Shown in pieces: positions 35,285 to 43,484 of a stretch of 64,000 bases of DNA. This stretch comes from Tranquillimonas sp964472855. GTDB lineage: Bacteria; Pseudomonadota; Alphaproteobacteria; Rhodobacterales; Rhodobacteraceae. Under the pieces are notes generated by a model. It had not been told where the DNA came from. It ran no database searches and was given only the letters and a program-made list of their open reading frames with translations. The DNA is taken from assembly GCA_964472855.1 (NCBI GenBank), contig CAYYMJ010000006.1, positions 13,976 to 77,975 of the forward strand. The letters are read 5' to 3'. Within the stretch, counting starts at the first letter, position 1. Each line of letters begins with the position of its first letter. The translations under genes and the position numbers were made by a program.

Positions 35285-36303
35285 AGCTGGCGCCGCGCGA
35301 CCTGCCGCGCTGGCGGCACGCCCCGCCGCCCGACATGCCGGCGGCCCTGATCCATGGCGGCGACGCGGTGCGCGTGGCGCAGGTGCGCGCCGACGTGGTG
35401 GCCGCGCTGACCGGCCCCGACGCCGACCGCGACATGCGCCTTGCCCGCCTGACCGCGGCCGAGTTGCGCAAGGACGGCGCCGCGCTGATCGATGCCGTCA
35501 CCGCAACCGGCTTTTTCCCCGGCCCCCGCGCCGTGGTGGTTTCCGACGCCGGCGACGGGCTGGCGCCGCTGTTCGCCGCTGCCCTTGACACATGGCGCCC
35601 CGGCGACGCCCATATCATCGCCACCGCCGGTCAGTTGCCGCCCCGTGGCAAGCTGCGCAAGCTGTTCGAAGGCCATGGCGCGGCACTGGCGGTGCCGGTC
35701 TATGACGACCCGCCCGGCCGCGCCGAGATCGAGGCCATGCTGTCGCGCGCCGGACTTGGCGCTGTCGACCGCGACGCCATGCAGACGCTGGGGGCACTGG
35801 CCGCGAGCCTGCCCGCCGGCGACCTTGCCCAGACCATCGAAAAGGCGGCGCTGTTCAAGATCGGCGACCCCAGCCCCCTGACCGCGCCCGAGATCGCCGC
35901 GCTGGCGCCCCAGTCGGGCGAGGCCGCGGTCGACGACATTCTCAACAGCGTGGCCGACGGCAAGGCGGCCGAGGTCGGCACATGGATGCAGCGGCTGTCG
36001 GCCCAGGGCGTCAACCCGACCACCCTGTGCATCGGCGCCACCCGGCATTTCCGGGGCCTGCACGCCATAGCCGCCGATCCCGGCGGCCCGGCCGCCGGCG
36101 CCGGACGCCTGCGCCCGCCGGTCTTTGGCCCCCGGCGCGACCGCATGATACGCCAGGCCCGGGGCTGGGGCGTTCGCAAGCTGGAATCGGCCCTGTCGAT
36201 CCTGATCGACACCGACCTGCAGCTGCGCTCGTCCAGCGCGGCCCCGCAGGCCGCGGTGATCGAACGGGCCTTGATACGTCTGGCCATGTTGGGGAGAACC
36301 TGA
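35281..36303 (+). CDS. holA: DNA polymerase III subunit delta
   Basis: A 340-residue clamp-loader delta subunit. ALIHGGDAVRVAQVRADVV starts the AAA-like domain; IEKAALFKIG and LNSVADGKAAE lie in the later helical domains; the C-terminal ERALIRLAMLGRT ends the collar. It opens the beta clamp for loading. Coupled to lptE by a 4-bp overlap. Confidence 0.9.
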   Translation: MKLAPRDLPRWRHAPPPDMPAALIHGGDAVRVAQVRADVVAALTGPDADRDMRLARLTAAELRKDGAALIDAVTATGFFPGPRAVVVSDAGDGLAPLFAAALDTWRPGDAHIIATAGQLPPRGKLRKLFEGHGAALAVPVYDDPPGRAEIEAMLSRAGLGAVDRDAMQTLGALAASLPAGDLAQTIEKAALFKIGDPSPLTAPEIAALAPQSGEAAVDDILNSVADGKAAEVGTWMQRLSAQGVNPTTLCIGATRHFRGLHAIAADPGGPAAGAGRLRPPVFGPRRDRMIRQARGWGVRKLESALSILIDTDLQLRSSSAAPQAAVIERALIRLAMLGRT

Positions 36304-36304
36304 A

Positions 36305-36895
36305 TTGTATACCGTCATCGGCAGCCTGCGCACCCGCACCCTTCGCGTGTTGTGGGCGCTCGAGGAAATGGGCCTGCCCTACCAGCACCGGCCGCACCCG
36401 CCGCGCCACGAAGCGGTGGCGCAGCACAACCCGTCGGGCAAGGTGCCGGTGCTTTTGGATGACGATTGGGCGCTGACCGATTCCACCGCCATCCTGACCT
36501 ATCTGGCCGACAGGCACGGCCTGCTGACCCATCCCGCCGGCAGCCGCGCGCGCGCCTATCAGGACAGCCAGACCCAGACCGTTCTGGACGAGATCGAGGG
36601 GCTGCTGTGGGTCGCGTCGCGCCACAGCTTTATCCTGCCGGAAGAGCAGCGTCTGCCGGCGATCAAGGACAGCCTGCGCTGGGAGTTTTCCCGCAATGTC
36701 GCGCGGCTGGGGCAGCGGCTGGAGGGGCGCCAATTCGTCACCGGCGACATGTTCACCATCGCCGACATCGTCACGGCCCATAACCTGCGCTGGGCCGAGG
36801 TCGCCAAGTTCCCGGTTACCGACCGCGTGGTGGCGGCCTATTTCCAGCGCATGTCGGCCCGCCCGGCCTATCAGCGCGCCGCGCAGGCGGCCTGA
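36305..36895 (+). CDS. glutathione S-transferase family protein
   Basis: A 196-residue two-domain GST. The thioredoxin-like N-terminus starts MYTVIGSLRTRTLRVLWAL, has the cis-Pro segment GKVPVLL and DSTAILTYLADR of the glutathione site; the helical C-domain follows. The initiator is a TTG at 36305 with GGGGAG eight bases upstream; the next ATG is 21 codons in and would remove the first strand. It is directly downstream of holA. The last ~27 codons are repeated twice more, untranslated, after the stop. Confidence 0.85.
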   Translation: MYTVIGSLRTRTLRVLWALEEMGLPYQHRPHPPRHEAVAQHNPSGKVPVLLDDDWALTDSTAILTYLADRHGLLTHPAGSRARAYQDSQTQTVLDEIEGLLWVASRHSFILPEEQRLPAIKDSLRWEFSRNVARLGQRLEGRQFVTGDMFTIADIVTAHNLRWAEVAKFPVTDRVVAAYFQRMSARPAYQRAAQAA

Positions 36896-36904
36896 GGCAC
36901 CGTC

Positions 36905-36992
36905 ACCGACCGCGCGGTGGCGGCCTATTTCCAACGCATGTCGGCGCGCCCGGCCTGTCACCGCGCCACGCTGGCGCCCTGAGGCCCCGGTC
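36905..36992 (+). repeat. second copy of the GST 3' end
   Basis: An 88-bp direct repeat of the last ~80 coding bases plus stop of the GST gene (first copy 36818-36904). It has diverged at about nine positions, for example CTGTCACC for CTATCAGC. It lies after the TGA at 36893-36895 and is not translated as part of the gene. Confidence 0.85.
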
Positions 36993-37080
36993 ACCAACCG
37001 CGTGGTGGCGGCCTATTTCCAGCGCATGTCGGCGCGCCCGGCCTATCAGCGCGCCGCGCAGGCCACCTGAGGCACCGGTT
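36993..37080 (+). repeat. third copy of the GST 3' end
   Basis: A further 88-bp direct repeat. It is much closer to the first, coding copy (about five differences) than to the middle copy, including its own in-register TGA. This suggests a repeated copying event or gene conversion rather than simple ageing. Confidence 0.85.
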
Positions 37081-37101
37081 ATTCATCCGAAGAACCGCCC
37101 C

Positions 37102-37120
37102 GATTTTTCGCAGAAAAATC
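37102..37120. terminator. A/T hairpin between convergent genes
   Basis: Perfect inverted repeat GATTTTT-CGCAG-AAAAATC, identical to 28320-28338. It lies 3 bp past the stop of the alpha/beta hydrolase gene (minus strand) and after the GST repeats, and could terminate both. Confidence 0.5.
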
Positions 37121-37122
37121 AT

Positions 37123-38031
37123 TCAGCCGCCGGTGTCGGCCAGGAACTCGCCGATGGCGGCGGCCATGTCTTCGGGATGGGTATAGGGCAGCCCGTGCCC
37201 GGCCTCGTCAACGGTCACTTGCCGGGCGGCGCGGTTCAGTTCGGCCAGCCGGCCGACGTTGGACACCGGGATAACCGGGTCGTCGGTGCCCCACACCGCC
37301 AGCAACGGCAGGCCCCTGTCCGCCAGGTCGCGGTGATCGCCCCCAAGATGCCGGGCCAGCATGTGGCGCATGGCCGACAGGGTCGACGGCAGGAAACCGC
37401 GCCGCCGGGTCTGGGCCCGCTGCAACCGCGCGATGGGCGCATCCCGGCGCGACAGGTCGCGGCGCATCAGCACGCCGCCCAGCGTCAGGAACAGCCAGTC
37501 GCCCAGCAACGGAACCCGTGTGACCAGTTGCGCCAGTGTGCCCGGCGTATAAAGCAACCCGCTGCCCGCCAGCATCACCAACCGCGCGCACTGGTCCGGC
37601 GCCGTGGCCGCAAAGCGCGTGGCAATGGCGCCCCCCATGGAATAGCCGATCAGCAGGTCGACCCGCGCAAGGCCCTGATGGGCCAGCAATTCGCTGATCT
37701 GGCGGCAGAAAAGCTCGGAATCCTGCGGCTCCTGCACCGGCTCGGAAAAGCCGCGGCCCGGCAGGTCATAGGTCAGCACCCGGATGCCGCGCTGCGCCAG
37801 AAGGTTGGCCAGCGGATCGAAGACGAACGACGGTGTGGTCAGCCCGTGAACGCACAGCGCCACCGGCCCGCTTTCGGGCCCGTGCCAGCGGTAATGCGTG
37901 GCCCCGCTGGGCAGATAGGCAATCTGCCCCGGCGCCTTGCCGGGATCGGCGGGGCGGCGCATGGCCTCGGCCACGAACGGCAGCGCGGCCAGGGCCAGCA
38001 GCGCCACCAGCAATGCCAGCCACGATGTCAT
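37123..38031 (-). CDS. membrane-anchored alpha/beta hydrolase
   Basis: A 302-residue hydrolase with an N-terminal membrane helix (TSWLALLVALLALAALPFVA). The catalytic triad is visible: Ser131 in GYSMGG, Asp in WGTDDPVIP and His in EAGHGLPYTHP; the oxyanion region is CVHGLTTP. The substrate is unknown (esterase, lipase or haloperoxidase-like). The ATG at 38031 begins right before the helix. Confidence 0.85.
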   Translation of the reverse strand: MTSWLALLVALLALAALPFVAEAMRRPADPGKAPGQIAYLPSGATHYRWHGPESGPVALCVHGLTTPSFVFDPLANLLAQRGIRVLTYDLPGRGFSEPVQEPQDSELFCRQISELLAHQGLARVDLLIGYSMGGAIATRFAATAPDQCARLVMLAGSGLLYTPGTLAQLVTRVPLLGDWLFLTLGGVLMRRDLSRRDAPIARLQRAQTRRRGFLPSTLSAMRHMLARHLGGDHRDLADRGLPLLAVWGTDDPVIPVSNVGRLAELNRAARQVTVDEAGHGLPYTHPEDMAAAIGEFLADTGG

Positions 38032-38144
38032 TGCGGGGCACCCCACGGCAACGGCTCGGATAACGGTTTGATCATGCTCATTTGTTTCGCTGTCCCCACC
38101 ACCCCCAGCAAGCACCGGCAGCGCGGCGGCGTCAAGGCCGGGCC

Positions 38145-38690
38145 TTACAGCTCGTCGACGCTGGTGCCTTCCAGCCGATCGCCATGCACGGTGCGGTGCG
38201 TGCCGTCAGGGTCGATCCAGGCAAGGTCGCAGAACAGCTCGATCCGGTGGCCGTCGGGGTCGAGTATATACATGGCCTCGTTCTCGCCCCAACTGCCGTC
38301 GCCGCGCGGGTCCACCCACGAATGCAGCACCGGGCCGCGCACCACCTGCACGCCCAGTGACTGCACCCGCTCGATCAGGGCCAACCATTCGTCGCGGGTG
38401 TCGGATTCCAGCGCGAAATGATGAAACGACGGCGGGCCGTCGAGGTCATCTTCGGGGCGGGATGGCTTGGGGCGGTAGGTCTTGGCCGGGTTGTGCACGA
38501 TGACCAGTTCGTGATGCCGGTCACCCAGCCGCATGAAGGCCAGTTCCACCGGGATGTTGGGGTTTTCGTGGGCGGGGTGGCGCTCGGTCAGTTTGAATCC
38601 CAGCACCCGCCGATACCAGGCGATCGACCGGTCGGGATCGCTGACTTCGACGGCGAAATGCTGCATCCGGCGGGGTTTGATCGTGGTCAT
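38145..38690 (-). CDS. VOC family extradiol dioxygenase-like protein
   Basis: A 181-residue VOC protein with two beta-alpha modules. MQHFAVEVSDPDRSIAWYRRVLGF contains the first metal histidine, SFHHFALES the second, and DPDGHRIELFCD the glutamate, so all three iron or zinc ligands of a type I extradiol dioxygenase/glyoxalase are present. The substrate is not predictable. GGGAG seven bases upstream supports the ATG at 38690. Confidence 0.8.
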   Translation of the reverse strand: MTTIKPRRMQHFAVEVSDPDRSIAWYRRVLGFKLTERHPAHENPNIPVELAFMRLGDRHHELVIVHNPAKTYRPKPSRPEDDLDGPPSFHHFALESDTRDEWLALIERVQSLGVQVVRGPVLHSWVDPRGDGSWGENEAMYILDPDGHRIELFCDLAWIDPDGTHRTVHGDRLEGTSVDEL

Positions 38691-38914
38691 GGCGTGGCTC
38701 CCGGTGGCGATGTCAAAGCGTCGCCCATAGACGCGGCCGGTGCAAGGGCGCCGCGGTTGGCCACGGCCGGGCCGGTGGCGAGGGCGGGCGCCCGGTCTGA
38801 GGTCAGGATCTTCGCCGGTTGGCGGTGCGCCGGTGCTGCCTCGCGCTTGCCGCGTCGCGGCTGGCCCGGCGCGGCGAAAGCGTCTGGTCGGGGGCTGACG
38901 GCCTATGACCGGCG
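38691..38914. other. gene-free stretch before the first assembly gap
   Basis: Upstream region of the VOC gene; I see no gene, RNA or repeat in it. It runs into the gap. Confidence 0.5.
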
Positions 38915-39014
38915 NNNNNNNNNNNNNNNNNNNNNNNNNNNNNNNNNNNNNNNNNNNNNNNNNNNNNNNNNNNNNNNNNNNNNNNNNNNNNNNNNNNNNN
39001 NNNNNNNNNNNNNN
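38915..39014. other. assembly gap (100 N)
   Basis: Exactly 100 N, the conventional length for a scaffold gap of unknown size. A 28-bp direct repeat lies just to its right (39022-39049 and 39140-39167), so an unresolved tandem repeat may have caused the break. Confidence 0.95.
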
Positions 39015-39021
39015 GCCCATG

Positions 39022-39167
39022 GCGCGTGGGCCGGAAAGAATTGCGCAACTAAGACCGGCGTCGGCGGCGGGCCTGGGGATGTGCACCGCCGTGTGGCGGT
39101 CAATATCCACAGCGTCGCATGGCCGTGCTTGCGCCCGTTGCGCGTGGGCCGGAAAGAATTGCGCAAC
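39022..39167 (+). repeat. 28-bp direct repeat flanking the assembly gap
   Basis: The 28 bases beginning GCGCGTGGGCCGGAAAG and ending AATTGCGCAAC occur identically at 39022-39049 and 39140-39167, a period of 118 bp. Weaker similarity (GCCCATG/GCCCGTT) extends to the left of both. Only two copies are visible because the gap lies 8 bp before the first. No gene is seen between 39015 and 39193. Confidence 0.8.
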
Positions 39168-39193
39168 CCTGCCCGCTCAGCCCACGCCTCGCG

Positions 39194-39637
39194 TCAGCCC
39201 GCGACCCGCCGCAGCACCCGGTCCAGCGCATTGCGAAACCGCCCCCGGTCGGCCTTGGAAAACGGCTTCTGGCCACCCTGCCGGAACGGGTCGGCGGCGC
39301 GCAGATCGGTCATCAGGTCGCGGTTGGCCAGCGCCCGGCCGACATTGGCCGCCGACAGTTCCGACCCGTCGGGGCGCAGCACCGCCGCGCCGCGCCCGAC
39401 CACGCGGGCCGCCAGCGGCATGTCGCTGGTCACCACCACGTCGCCCGGACCGGCCCGGTCGGCGATCCACATGTCGGCCACGTCCGGGCCGGCATCGACA
39501 TAGACGCAGGCGATCAGCGGATTGGCCGACGGGCGGATGCCGCCGTTCGACACCATGCTGACCGGCACGTTCAGCCGGGTGGCCACCGCCTCGACCTCGG
39601 CCCGCACGGGGCACGCGTCGGCGTCGACAAAGATCAC
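39194..39637 (-). CDS. YaiI/YqxD family protein (DUF188)
   Basis: A 147-residue PIN-like protein. MIFVDADACPVRAEVEAVA and VVTSDMPLAARVV carry the conserved acidic residues of the family; DLRAADPFRQGGQKPFSKADRGRF is the usual C-terminal segment. The biological role is unknown, and nuclease activity is only suspected from the fold. It overlaps the S-formylglutathione hydrolase stop by 4 bp and so follows it in one operon. Confidence 0.9.
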   Translation of the reverse strand: MIFVDADACPVRAEVEAVATRLNVPVSMVSNGGIRPSANPLIACVYVDAGPDVADMWIADRAGPGDVVVTSDMPLAARVVGRGAAVLRPDGSELSAANVGRALANRDLMTDLRAADPFRQGGQKPFSKADRGRFRNALDRVLRRVAG

Positions 39638-40464
39638 GCGGCCAGCGCCGTCGCGTGAAATTCCACATGCGCGCCCATGAAGGTCGACACGAAGAAATAG
39701 GAATGGTCATACCCCGGCTGCATCCGGAAACTGCCCTGCTGGCGCTGCGTGGCCATGGCGCCGGCCAGCGTTTCGGGGCGCAGCAGGGGCAGGAACTGAT
39801 CGTCGGTGCCGGTATCAACCAGCACCGGCCCGGCAAAGCCGCTTTCGGCCATCAGGATGCTGGCGTCATGGCCCCGCCACGCCGGACCCTCGGGGCCGAG
39901 ATAGGCGCCTAGCTGTTTTCGCCCCCAGTCACTGGCGCAAGGATTGCAGATCGGCGCAAAGGCCGACACCGACCGAAAGCGCCCCGGCAACCGCATGGCG
40001 GCGGTCAGCGCGCCATGCCCGCCCATGGAATGCCCGGTGATCGCCTGCCGGGCGGCATCGACAGCGAAGCGGTTGGCGACAAGGGCCGGCAATTCGGCGG
40101 TCACATAGCGCCACATCGAAAAATGCGGCGCCCAGGGCGACCGGGTCGCGTCAACATAGAAACCGGCCCCCTGCCCCAGGTCGAACGCGTCATCGTCGGC
40201 CACGCCGTCGCCCCGGGGCGACGTGTCGGGGAACACCAGCGCGATACCGGCAGCGGCGGCATGGGCCTGTGCCCCGGCCTTGACCATGGCGTTTTCATGG
40301 GTGCAGGTCAGGCCCGACAGATACCACAACAGCGGGACCGGCCCGCTGGCGGCGGCTGGTGGCAGGAACAGGCCAAAGGTCATGTCGCAGCCGCACGCGT
40401 CCGAGCGATGGCGATAGACGCCCTGAACCCCGCCAAAACAGGCGTTTTCGCTGAGTGTTTCCAT
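39634..40464 (-). CDS. fghA: S-formylglutathione hydrolase
   Basis: A 276-residue esterase. The nucleophile is Ser146 in ITGHSMGGHG; Asp in DTGTDDQFL and His in YDHSYFF complete the triad; LWYLSGLTCTHEN is a strong family marker. It hydrolyses S-formylglutathione to formate and glutathione, the step after class III alcohol dehydrogenase, whose gene lies 3 kb away (43630-44742). Confidence 0.9.
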   Translation of the reverse strand: METLSENACFGGVQGVYRHRSDACGCDMTFGLFLPPAAASGPVPLLWYLSGLTCTHENAMVKAGAQAHAAAAGIALVFPDTSPRGDGVADDDAFDLGQGAGFYVDATRSPWAPHFSMWRYVTAELPALVANRFAVDAARQAITGHSMGGHGALTAAMRLPGRFRSVSAFAPICNPCASDWGRKQLGAYLGPEGPAWRGHDASILMAESGFAGPVLVDTGTDDQFLPLLRPETLAGAMATQRQQGSFRMQPGYDHSYFFVSTFMGAHVEFHATALAA

Positions 40465-40503
40465 GGCCTTGTCTCTCTCTGCTGCCCTGTCGGCGGAGCG
40501 TGT

Positions 40504-40601
40504 GCGTTTCGTGTTGACCCTCGATCACGCAAGGTCGTCTGAAATCATGTATTTCAACGCGTCAGGGCATGCCTTGCAGACCAGGTCCGACCGCAAAACG
40601 C
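40504..40601 (-). repeat. MITE-like repeat copy D (inverted orientation)
   Basis: Same element as copies A-C in reverse. Its ends GCGTTTCGTGTTGACC (40504-) and GACCGCAAAACGC (to 40601) form an imperfect terminal inverted repeat, and the centre TGAAATCATGTATTTCAACGCG is conserved. It fills much of the 261-bp gap between fghA and mbfA, which otherwise holds nothing I recognise. Confidence 0.65.
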
Positions 40602-40725
40602 AAAAGCGCCCCCGGGCATCGACGGGCAGGCCCTGCACCGGGCCGGGGGGCCAACGCGCGGGCGTCAGTTTCGCATGCGCCCAACGCGGCCGGCAAGGGC
40701 CGGCGTTGCACCCGCCAGTCACCGC

Positions 40726-41706
40726 CTAGCCCGACCCGATCAGCACGCCCGCCGCCAGAACCAGCGCGCCGCCCAGCACCACCTGCATGGCAGCGCGGAA
40801 AAACGGGGTTTCCATGAACCGGTTCTGGATCCAGGCGATGGCCCAAAGCTCGATGAAGACCACAACGCCCGCCACCATGGTCGCGGTCCAGAAATCGGCG
40901 ATCAGATAGGGCAGCGCGTGCCCCAGACCGCCGATCGTGGTCATGATGCCCGAGGCAAAGCCGCGTTTGACCGGCGATCCGCGCCCGGAAATGGCGCCGT
41001 CGTCGCTGGCGGCCTCGGTAAAACCCATGGATATGCCGGCCCCGACCGACGCCGCCAGCCCGACCAGAAACGTGGATCTGGTGTCGCCGGTGGCAAAGGC
41101 GGCGGCGAAGATCGGCGCAAGGGTCGAAACCGAGCCGTCCATCAGCCCGGCCAGCCCCGGCTGAACCCATGTCAGGATGAACTGGCGCCGTGCCTTGTGA
41201 TCTTCGGACCGGGTGGCATCACCGTCCAGCGACGCCTCGGTAATCTCGTCGGCGGCCCGGGCATGGCCGGCCTCGGCGGCGGCAAGATCGCTCAGCAACT
41301 GGCGGGTCGCGGCATCGGTGGTTCGCCGGGCGGCGCGCTCGTAAAAGGCGGCGGCCTTGCGCTCCATCATCTCGGCCTCTTGGCGCATCCGCTCAAGCCC
41401 CAGATTCTCGACCAGCCACACCGGGCGGCGGGCGTAATAGCCCGCGACATGTTCGCGCCGGATCAGCGGGATGACGTCGCCGAACCGGGCCTTGTGCAGG
41501 TCGATCAACTGCCGGCGATGGTCGTCTTCCTCGGCTGCCATGGTCTCGAACACCCGGGCCGAGGCCGGGAAATCGTCGCGCAGGCGCGCGGCGTAACTGC
41601 GGAAAATGCGGGCGTCGTCCTCTTCCGACGATATGGCCAGGGCCAGAATCTCCTGTTCGGACAGATCGCCAAAGCGGCGGCGCTGGCCCAGCGTGGCGAA
41701 CATCAT
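40726..41706 (-). CDS. mbfA: membrane-bound ferritin MbfA (ferritin-VIT1 fusion)
   Basis: A 326-residue fusion. Residues ~1-165 are a ferritin-like (erythrin) four-helix domain with iron ligands in ISSEEDDARIF, AAEEDDHRRQL and AEAGHARAADE; residues ~165-326 are a VIT1/CCC1-type membrane domain (GLMDGSVSTLAPIF, IGGLGHALPYLI). MbfA exports iron and protects against iron and peroxide stress; in related bacteria it is repressed by Irr. AAAGGACGGG upstream supports the ATG at 41706. The divergent neighbour is a TetR regulator. Confidence 0.9.
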   Translation of the reverse strand: MMFATLGQRRRFGDLSEQEILALAISSEEDDARIFRSYAARLRDDFPASARVFETMAAEEDDHRRQLIDLHKARFGDVIPLIRREHVAGYYARRPVWLVENLGLERMRQEAEMMERKAAAFYERAARRTTDAATRQLLSDLAAAEAGHARAADEITEASLDGDATRSEDHKARRQFILTWVQPGLAGLMDGSVSTLAPIFAAAFATGDTRSTFLVGLAASVGAGISMGFTEAASDDGAISGRGSPVKRGFASGIMTTIGGLGHALPYLIADFWTATMVAGVVVFIELWAIAWIQNRFMETPFFRAAMQVVLGGALVLAAGVLIGSG

Positions 41707-41759
41707 GACCCGTCCTTTCGTTTCGTTCACGCGTTGCGCGTTGCGGACTATTCCCCGTC

Positions 41760-41771
41760 GCAACCGGTTGC
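41760..41771. promoter_or_regulatory. palindromic operator candidate between mbfA and tetR
   Basis: Perfect 12-bp palindrome GCAACCGGTTGC in the 122-bp divergent region. Half-site-like GTTGC sequences recur nearby (41732-41742 and 41815-41819). It suits a dimeric TetR repressor controlling its own gene and possibly mbfA. No Irr (ICE) box could be recognised by eye. Confidence 0.35.
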
Positions 41772-41828
41772 AAATGTTGCCCGCGCCCCGCATCCCGGTT
41801 TATGGTTGCATGCACAACGGGCCCCAGA

Positions 41829-42485
41829 ATGAACACTCATCATCACACGTTCAAGAAGGGACGCAAGTTTCAGCAGGTGCTGCAGGGTGCCCGCAGCGTA
41901 TTCTTGCGCGACGGCTTCGAAGGCGCCAGCGTTGATGACATCGCGCGGGCCGCCGGTGTGTCGAAAGCCACGCTTTACAGCTATTTCCCGGACAAGCGGG
42001 CGCTGTTTGCCGAGGTGGCGCGCAGCGAATGCGTCACCCAGGCCGAAGCGGCGATGGCCCGGGTCGACGTGACGCGCCCGCCGGCCGAGGTGTTGCCCGC
42101 CGCGGGGCGGCATCTGGTCGCGTTTTTCCTCAGCGAGTTCGGGCAGCGGGTATTCCGCATCTGCGTGGCCGAAAGCGACCGCTTCCCCGAGCTTGGGCGC
42201 CAGTTCTACGACAGCGGTCCGGCATTGGTGGAACAGGCGCTTGGCGGCTATTTCGACCTGGCCGGCGAACGGGGCGAGCTGGACATTCCCGACCGCCGCC
42301 TTGCCGCCAACCAGTTTGCCGAACTGTGCAAGGCCGAGCTGTTTCCCCGCGTCACCTTTGGCGTGCAATCCACGTTCAGCCAGGCCGAGACCGACCGGAT
42401 CATCGACGGCGCGGTCGACATGTTCCTGGCCCGCTATGGCTGCGCGCCCACGTCGGGGCTGGCCGCATCGGGCCCGGACGCCTAA
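41829..42485 (+). CDS. TetR family transcriptional regulator
   Basis: A 218-residue repressor. The N-terminal HTH reads ARSVFLRDGFEGASVDDIARAAGVSKATLYSYFPDKRALF (within 20-65). The C-terminal ligand domain resembles the AefR-like group. The ATG at 41829 is chosen because the region before it is the divergent promoter. Targets may be itself, mbfA on the other strand, or the EamA transporter immediately downstream. Confidence 0.85.
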   Translation: MNTHHHTFKKGRKFQQVLQGARSVFLRDGFEGASVDDIARAAGVSKATLYSYFPDKRALFAEVARSECVTQAEAAMARVDVTRPPAEVLPAAGRHLVAFFLSEFGQRVFRICVAESDRFPELGRQFYDSGPALVEQALGGYFDLAGERGELDIPDRRLAANQFAELCKAELFPRVTFGVQSTFSQAETDRIIDGAVDMFLARYGCAPTSGLAASGPDA

Positions 42486-42523
42486 GACGGGCGGGGGGCC
42501 TTCGCCCCGAACGACGCGCGTCC

Positions 42524-43435
42524 ATGCCCCTGCAAACCGTTTCACCCACCCACGACACCCCGCCCGGCGACAAGCGGCGCCGCAACCGGCTGCTGGGGAT
42601 CGGGCTGATGGCGCTGGGATTTTTTACGTTTGCCGCCGTCGACACGATGGCCAAGTTCATGACCGGCCATTTTCACCCGTTCCAGATTGTCTGGACCCGC
42701 CAGCTTGGGCTGGTGGCGGTGGTGCTGGTCATGGCGGCGGTGCGCGGCCCCGGGTTTCTGCGCAGCCGCCTGCCGGGCATCCAGATCCTGCGCGGGGCCG
42801 TGGCGGCGGTGTCGGCGACGCTGTTCATCTTCGGCGTGGCTTATGTTCCGCTGGCCGACGCGGTTTCGGTGACCTTCGTGGCGCCGTTCATCGTGACGGC
42901 GCTGGGGGCGCTGATCCTTGGGGAAAAGGTGGGGTTGCGCCGCTGGGTGGCGGTGTCGATCGGCTTTGCCGGCACGCTGATCGTCATCCGCCCCGGCATG
43001 GGGGTGTTTCACCCCGCGATCGTGCTGCCGGTGCTGGCCGCCGGCTTCTTTGCCGTCCGCCAGATCGCGTCGCGAACCCTTGCCGCCGCCGACCCGACCG
43101 CGACCACGATCGCCTATACGGCCCTGACCTCGGTTGCGGTGCTGACGATCCCGGCGCTGCTGGTCTGGGAAACGCCGCAGACGGCCGAGGATATCGGCCT
43201 GTTCGCGGCCATGGCTGTGCTGGCCGCCGTGGCCGAGATGCTGATCATCCGTTCGCTGGAACTGGCCGAGGCGGTGGTGCTGGCCCCGATCCATTATTCG
43301 ATGATTATCTGGGGCACGTTCTATGGCTGGATGATCTTCGACGAGTTGCCCGACCGCTGGACCATTCTGGGCGCGGCGATCATCGTGGGAACCGGGCTGT
43401 ATGTGATCAACCGCGAAAGGGCGCGGCGGCGGTGA
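42524..43435 (+). CDS. EamA/DMT family transporter
   Basis: A 303-residue membrane protein with ten hydrophobic segments in two EamA repeats: LMALGFFTFAAVDTMAKFM to LILGEKVG, then LPVLAAGFFAVRQIASR to DELPDRWTILGAAIIV. Such carriers export metabolites or drugs. It follows the TetR gene by 38 bp and may be its regulatory target. Confidence 0.85.
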   Translation: MPLQTVSPTHDTPPGDKRRRNRLLGIGLMALGFFTFAAVDTMAKFMTGHFHPFQIVWTRQLGLVAVVLVMAAVRGPGFLRSRLPGIQILRGAVAAVSATLFIFGVAYVPLADAVSVTFVAPFIVTALGALILGEKVGLRRWVAVSIGFAGTLIVIRPGMGVFHPAIVLPVLAAGFFAVRQIASRTLAAADPTATTIAYTALTSVAVLTIPALLVWETPQTAEDIGLFAAMAVLAAVAEMLIIRSLELAEAVVLAPIHYSMIIWGTFYGWMIFDELPDRWTILGAAIIVGTGLYVINRERARRR

Positions 43436-43484
43436 GCGGCTGTCTGCTCGGCACGGAGCAAAGGCGGGCGTCGCCCGCCGCCGT

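Noticed and set aside
39022..39167. Possible CRISPR array at the 28-bp repeat near the gap
   Set aside because: Only two copies with a 90-bp interval, similarity extends unevenly beyond the repeat, and there are no cas genes. A tandem repeat is a better reading.
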